In this document: positions 61,059 through 64,000 of the stretch, piece after piece | How positions within the stretch are numbered: position 1 is the first letter of the stretch | Layout: every line of letters begins with the position of its first letter | Assembly (NCBI RefSeq): GCF_040239565.1 | Contig: NZ_JBEHWS010000004.1 | Coordinates: 62,001-126,000, forward strand | Source: Fulvimarina sp040239565 | Lineage (GTDB): Bacteria > Pseudomonadota > Alphaproteobacteria > Rhizobiales > Rhizobiaceae | DNA length: 64,000 nucleotides | Reading direction: 5' to 3' | Program-made: the position numbers and the translations under genes | The notes under the pieces: generated by a model | Databases searched by the model: none | What the model saw: the letters and a program-made list of their open reading frames with translations, nothing else | What the model was told of the DNA's origin: nothing

Positions 61059-62687
61059 TCAGGCGCGTCGTTCTTTCTCGGACATTCTGTTTTTTGCTTC
61101 TCGAAAGCGTTCCGGCGTGTCCGTATCGAGGCTGGCCGCATCACCTATATCGATCAGCACTGGAGCTTCCGCCATAGCCTCTATGATCGGTGCAGCTCCC
61201 CTGTCTCCGATAAGCTGCTCGACCGCTTCGCGGCACCTGACCGGAAGGATGACGGGATTCCGGCGCTTTGCACCATCAGCCGCCGCCACAATTGAACGCC
61301 CATTAAGCTGCTTGAATTCGCTGGCTAGACGGTCGAGGTCACTTGGCTCCAACAATGGCTGATCGGCTAAGAGCACGAGCACGCCGGCTGCATCCCTCGC
61401 CGCAGCAAAACCGGCACGCAAGGACGTCGAAATCCCGTCCGCGAAACTGGCATTCGTCACGAACTCTACGGCGAGACCTTGGAGAGCTGCCCGAACCTCG
61501 TCAGCCTGATGCCCCAGAACGACATGGACCTTGCTGATAAGCTTCGCGCTAAGAGCCGTCTCCACTGCATGACGCACCATCGGCTTGCCTGGCGAAATTT
61601 CGGCGAGAAGCTTGTTCTGTTCGCCCATGCGCGTCGATCGTCCTGCGGCAAGCACTACGGCGTCGAGCGCACATGATTTCGATCGCGCGGCGTTCTGCCG
61701 AGGCCTGGGTCGGGTCTCGATTTCGGCCAGAAGTCCTCCGACACCCCAGGATTGAAGCAGAGCAGGCGTGACGTCCATGCCGGCCATGATCCGGTCCACC
61801 ACCCAGTCAAAACCGTTCTCTTTGGGGCTTCTCGCGCACCCCGGCGCGCCGAAGACAGGCGTATCGCCGATCCGGCCAACCAGCAGAAGATTGCCGGGAT
61901 CGACCGGCATCCCGAAATAATCGACCGAGCCGCCCGCGCTTTCGATCGCCGCTGGGATGACGTCGGCGCGATCTATGACGGCCGAGGCGCCAAAGACGAG
62001 TACGAGATTGCTATTGCTCGCTGCCTCAGCAATGGCTGCACTCAGTTCGGCAGAGCGATGGGGAACGCGCATCTCGCTGACAATTCGCGAGCCGGACATC
62101 GCAAGTCGATCCTCCGTCACGCGCCGCGTTTTTTCCAGCATCTTGGTCTGTGTAGCAGGCAACGTCGTCTGGATCATCGCGACATCGCGCGAGACGAAGG
62201 GCGAAATCATGATCGCCGTGCCGCGCTCAAGAACACTCAGAGCCCTGTCCAGAGCCGCCCCCGAGACCGCCAAGGGAATGATCTTGATCGTCGCGACCAT
62301 CTGGCCGGATTGTATTGCGCTATTTTCGCCGAGCGTTGCGAGCGTGATCCCCGGATCGACTGCGTTCAATGCGTCGATCATCGTCTTATCCGGTCGGAAG
62401 ACGCCGGCCCTTTGAGCATGAATATTGACCCGGCCCGTGGCTGCCGGCCCGATCTCCAGATGCGGCGCACTCATCGCCTTGGCGATTCGCGCGGCGGCCT
62501 CGTCTTCTCCCACATCGCCCGCGTCGAGCTGCGCTGCGATTACGCTGGTCATACCGGCATCACGGAGCGCCGCGATGTCCGCCGCCGTCAGCCGCGTTCC
62601 CTTCTTGAGATCGAGCGTTCCGGATTTCGCCGCATGGGCGAGGATCGCGCCGTCCGCTTCGTCGATGGCGATCTCACCGAACCTCAT
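61059..62687 (-). CDS. MoeA/MogA-like molybdopterin-binding protein fused to a MobA-like nucleotidyltransferase
   Basis: Two-domain protein of 542 residues. The N-terminal part (about 1-330) resembles the molybdopterin-binding proteins (GTRLTAADIAALRDAG, LVLVFGASAVIDRADVIPAAIESAGG and the following VDYFGMPVDPGNLLLVGRIG). The C-terminal part (about 345-535) is a MobA-type NTP-transferase with the signature AVVLAAGRSTRMGEQNKLL, followed by VLVLLADQPLLEPSDLD. Such fusions assist late steps of molybdenum cofactor maturation, probably cytidylyl transfer to Moco for xanthine-dehydrogenase-type enzymes. It overlaps the preceding XdhC gene by 4 bases (ATGA). Confidence 0.88.
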   Translation of the reverse strand: MRFGEIAIDEADGAILAHAAKSGTLDLKKGTRLTAADIAALRDAGMTSVIAAQLDAGDVGEDEAAARIAKAMSAPHLEIGPAATGRVNIHAQRAGVFRPDKTMIDALNAVDPGITLATLGENSAIQSGQMVATIKIIPLAVSGAALDRALSVLERGTAIMISPFVSRDVAMIQTTLPATQTKMLEKTRRVTEDRLAMSGSRIVSEMRVPHRSAELSAAIAEAASNSNLVLVFGASAVIDRADVIPAAIESAGGSVDYFGMPVDPGNLLLVGRIGDTPVFGAPGCARSPKENGFDWVVDRIMAGMDVTPALLQSWGVGGLLAEIETRPRPRQNAARSKSCALDAVVLAAGRSTRMGEQNKLLAEISPGKPMVRHAVETALSAKLISKVHVVLGHQADEVRAALQGLAVEFVTNASFADGISTSLRAGFAAARDAAGVLVLLADQPLLEPSDLDRLASEFKQLNGRSIVAAADGAKRRNPVILPVRCREAVEQLIGDRGAAPIIEAMAEAPVLIDIGDAASLDTDTPERFREAKNRMSEKERRA

Positions 62688-63400
62688 TGCGGCGCCTGCT
62701 CGCCCCTTTGTTCGGCGAACATCTTGCGCTTGCGAAAGGCTTCGACGATCGACGCCATGATGGCAACTGCGATCTCGCCGGGCGTCGCCGCGCCGATATC
62801 GGCGCCGATCGGTGCGTCGATCCGCTCCATCAGGTGATCGGCGATGCCGGCCTCGCTCAGCCTTTCCAGCCGCCGAGCATGGGTCTTTCGGCTTCCCAAC
62901 GCGCCGATGTAGAAGCAGCCGGTCTTCAGCGCCTCGATGAGCGGACCGTCGTCGATCTTCGGATCATGTGTAATCAGCGCGACCGCAGTGTATGGATCGA
63001 GTGGGCGCTGCTTGAGAACCACATCGGGCCATTCGGCATCGAGTTGAAAACCTGCGAAACGATCCGGCGTCGCGAAGGCCGTGCGCGGATCGATGATCTC
63101 GACATCATAGCCAGCAATTCGGGCGATGGGCGCGAGCGCCTGCGAGATATGGACGGCGCCGATCAGCACGATACGCACCGGCGGGAGGTAGACGTTGATA
63201 AAACTCTGACCGCCTTCGGTCTCGACCATGCCGGACTTGCCGGTCCGAACTGCCTTCTCGACAACGTCCGCCATCGGGTCCGCACCAATCTCAGCTTCGC
63301 GAAGGACGCGCTGATTGCCGGTATCGATATCGGTGATCGTGACGACAGCCCGCCGCGCGGCGCGCTCCGCATTGACTGCCTGAAGGATATCGTGTCGCAT
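62684..63400 (-). CDS. XdhC-family protein, C-terminal (Rossmann) domain
   Basis: Chaperone-like protein of 238 residues required for inserting sulfurated Moco into xanthine dehydrogenase-type enzymes. The C-terminal Rossmann half of XdhC is present: RIVLIGAVHISQALAPIARIAGYDVEIIDPR, YIGALGSRKTHARRLERL and the Gly-rich IGADIGAATPGEIAVAI segment. Only this half is encoded here; the N-terminal half is the next gene upstream. It overlaps both neighbours by ATGA, so the three genes form one tightly coupled operon. Confidence 0.9.
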   Translation of the reverse strand: MRHDILQAVNAERAARRAVVTITDIDTGNQRVLREAEIGADPMADVVEKAVRTGKSGMVETEGGQSFINVYLPPVRIVLIGAVHISQALAPIARIAGYDVEIIDPRTAFATPDRFAGFQLDAEWPDVVLKQRPLDPYTAVALITHDPKIDDGPLIEALKTGCFYIGALGSRKTHARRLERLSEAGIADHLMERIDAPIGADIGAATPGEIAVAIMASIVEAFRKRKMFAEQRGEQAPQ

Positions 63401-63759
63401 CAGACCACCGGCTCGACATAGACGCGAATACGCCCGCCACAGGAGAGTCCGACCCGCCAGGCTGTTTCGTCGGCAACGCCAAATTCCAGCATTTTGCCTG
63501 TACCGCTCTCGATCACGTCAATCGCTTCGGCGATGACCGCGCCCTCGACGCAGCCGCCCGAAACAGATCCTTCAAAATTGCCCTTGGTGTCGATCACCAG
63601 ATGACTTCCGGTCGGTCGCGGCGCCGAACCCCAGGTTTCGACAACGGTTGCCAGAGCCAGCTTGCGGCCGCTGGCAGCCCAGTCCGCGGCAGTGCGGAGG
63701 ACATCCATATTCAGAGCGACGGCATCGGATGCGCCGGCTTGTTGTGTCGCGGTGCTCAT
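63400..63759 (-). CDS. XdhC/CoxI N-terminal domain protein
   Basis: Protein of 119 residues corresponding to the XdhC_CoxI N-terminal domain: LATVVETWGSAPRPTGSHLVI, NFEGSVSGGCVEGAVI and the conserved Cys of LSCGGRIRVYVEP. In XdhC proteins this precedes the Rossmann domain within one chain; here the two halves are separate genes, as in the cox cluster. The ATG at 63757-63759 has GAGGTG upstream. Its stop overlaps the next ATG. The function, maturation of a Mo-hydroxylase, follows from the family. Confidence 0.88.
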   Translation of the reverse strand: MSTATQQAGASDAVALNMDVLRTAADWAASGRKLALATVVETWGSAPRPTGSHLVIDTKGNFEGSVSGGCVEGAVIAEAIDVIESGTGKMLEFGVADETAWRVGLSCGGRIRVYVEPVV

Positions 63760-63909
63760 TTCACCACCTCGAATCGTTATTGGGGAAGCCGGAAGCGATC
63801 CCGTTTTCTTACGCCTGAGGCTAGACTTAAGTCCGCGATCGGCCGATTGAAATGGTCCAATCGTCGAGCGCTTCCAACGAAGCATCTTCGTGGCCTCTCA
63901 CGGCAACGC

Positions 63910-64000
63910 TCAAGCCGCTCGAAGCCAAGCCTTCGGGTCGTTGGCCTGACGGTTGTCGGCGGAGAGCACCGCGCAAAGCTCGGCCATGGCATCGAGCGAA
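63910..64000 (-). CDS. Partial C-terminus of an unidentified protein at the right edge
   Basis: Only the last 29 residues are visible, ending ADNRQANDPKAWLRAA before a TGA at 63910-63912. They are helical and alanine-rich and do not identify the family. The gene is on the same strand and upstream of the XdhC/CoxI operon, separated by a 150-base gap. A VWA-domain CoxE-like gene often occupies this place, but that cannot be verified here. Confidence 0.35.
   Translation of the reverse strand, partial: SLDAMAELCAVLSADNRQANDPKAWLRAA

Noticed and set aside
1..64000. CRISPR array, insertion sequence or prophage
   Set aside because: No regularly spaced repeats, transposase, integrase or phage structural genes were seen in the window.

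Overview
The window is ordinary core chromosome of a high-GC alphaproteobacterium, almost certainly of the order Hyphomicrobiales (Rhizobiales). The gene order argues for this as much as the proteins do: amiC-mrcA divergent from rne; dsbA-like, accB, accC, aat, DUF2155, NDUFA12; gatB-GNAT; degP-rarA followed by crcB-rluC-HAD-ATP12; radA-cvpA-purF-SDR; and argB near a pyrimidine 5'-nucleotidase. Complex I subunit NDUFA12, the F1 chaperone ATP12, a PraR/PhrR-type XRE regulator and a CtrA-type site (TTAA-N7-TTAA) fit the same group. A BCCT carrier and a TRAP transporter would suit a marine or osmotically variable habitat, but the species cannot be named from sequence alone.

Layout. 1-7 kb: septal and side-wall peptidoglycan enzymes (mrcA cut off by the window edge, amiC), then RNase E with a very large acidic insertion. 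7-14 kb: an aminotransferase, a DsbA-type thiol oxidoreductase, the biotin carboxyl carrier and carboxylase of acetyl-CoA carboxylase, Aat, DUF2155, NDUFA12, a PsiE-like membrane protein and a GNAT. 14-19.4 kb: gatB, a frameshifted Uma2-family pseudogene, ATP12, a HAD phosphatase, RluC-type pseudouridine synthase and CrcB. 19.4-24.7 kb: BCCT transporter, RarA, a Do-family protease and a short gene for a 57-residue exported peptide with its own terminator. 25-33 kb: mtnK, radA, cvpA, purF, SDR, gamma carbonic anhydrase, HisC-like aminotransferase. 33-35 kb: three tandem DUF2147 secreted proteins and a RecX-like gene. 35-43 kb: a TRAP permease pair without a binding protein, a ParA-like protein with a degenerate P-loop, ribokinase, and a molybdate module (single-domain ModE, modABC) with a readable ModE operator. 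43-54 kb: predicted beta-barrel, propionyl-CoA synthetase, argB, permease, phosphatases, a peptidoglycan-binding trypsin-like protease, RmuC, an I78 inhibitor lipoprotein, MAPEG and NnrU. 54-59 kb: YfgM-like protein, Der, a SleB-type hydrolase and KDPG aldolase. 59.6-61 kb: tRNA-Gly(CCC), a low-GC stretch, and an XRE regulator preceded by palindromes. 61-64 kb: a molybdenum-hydroxylase maturation operon (CoxI-type protein, XdhC C-terminal protein, MoeA-like/MobA-like fusion).

Functional links. modABC imports the molybdate that the 61-64 kb operon would help load as cofactor into a molybdenum hydroxylase encoded elsewhere. Envelope quality control is repeated along the window (Do protease, trypsin-like protease, I78 inhibitor, DsbA-type protein, amidase, SleB hydrolase). 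I found no CRISPR array, no insertion sequence, no prophage and no clear new defence or biosynthetic system. The most interesting items are small: the P-loop-deficient ParA-like protein next to a perfect CtrA-type site, the 57-residue exported peptide, the DUF2147 triplet, the TRAP permease with a long C-terminal tail, and the low-GC patch beside tRNA-Gly.
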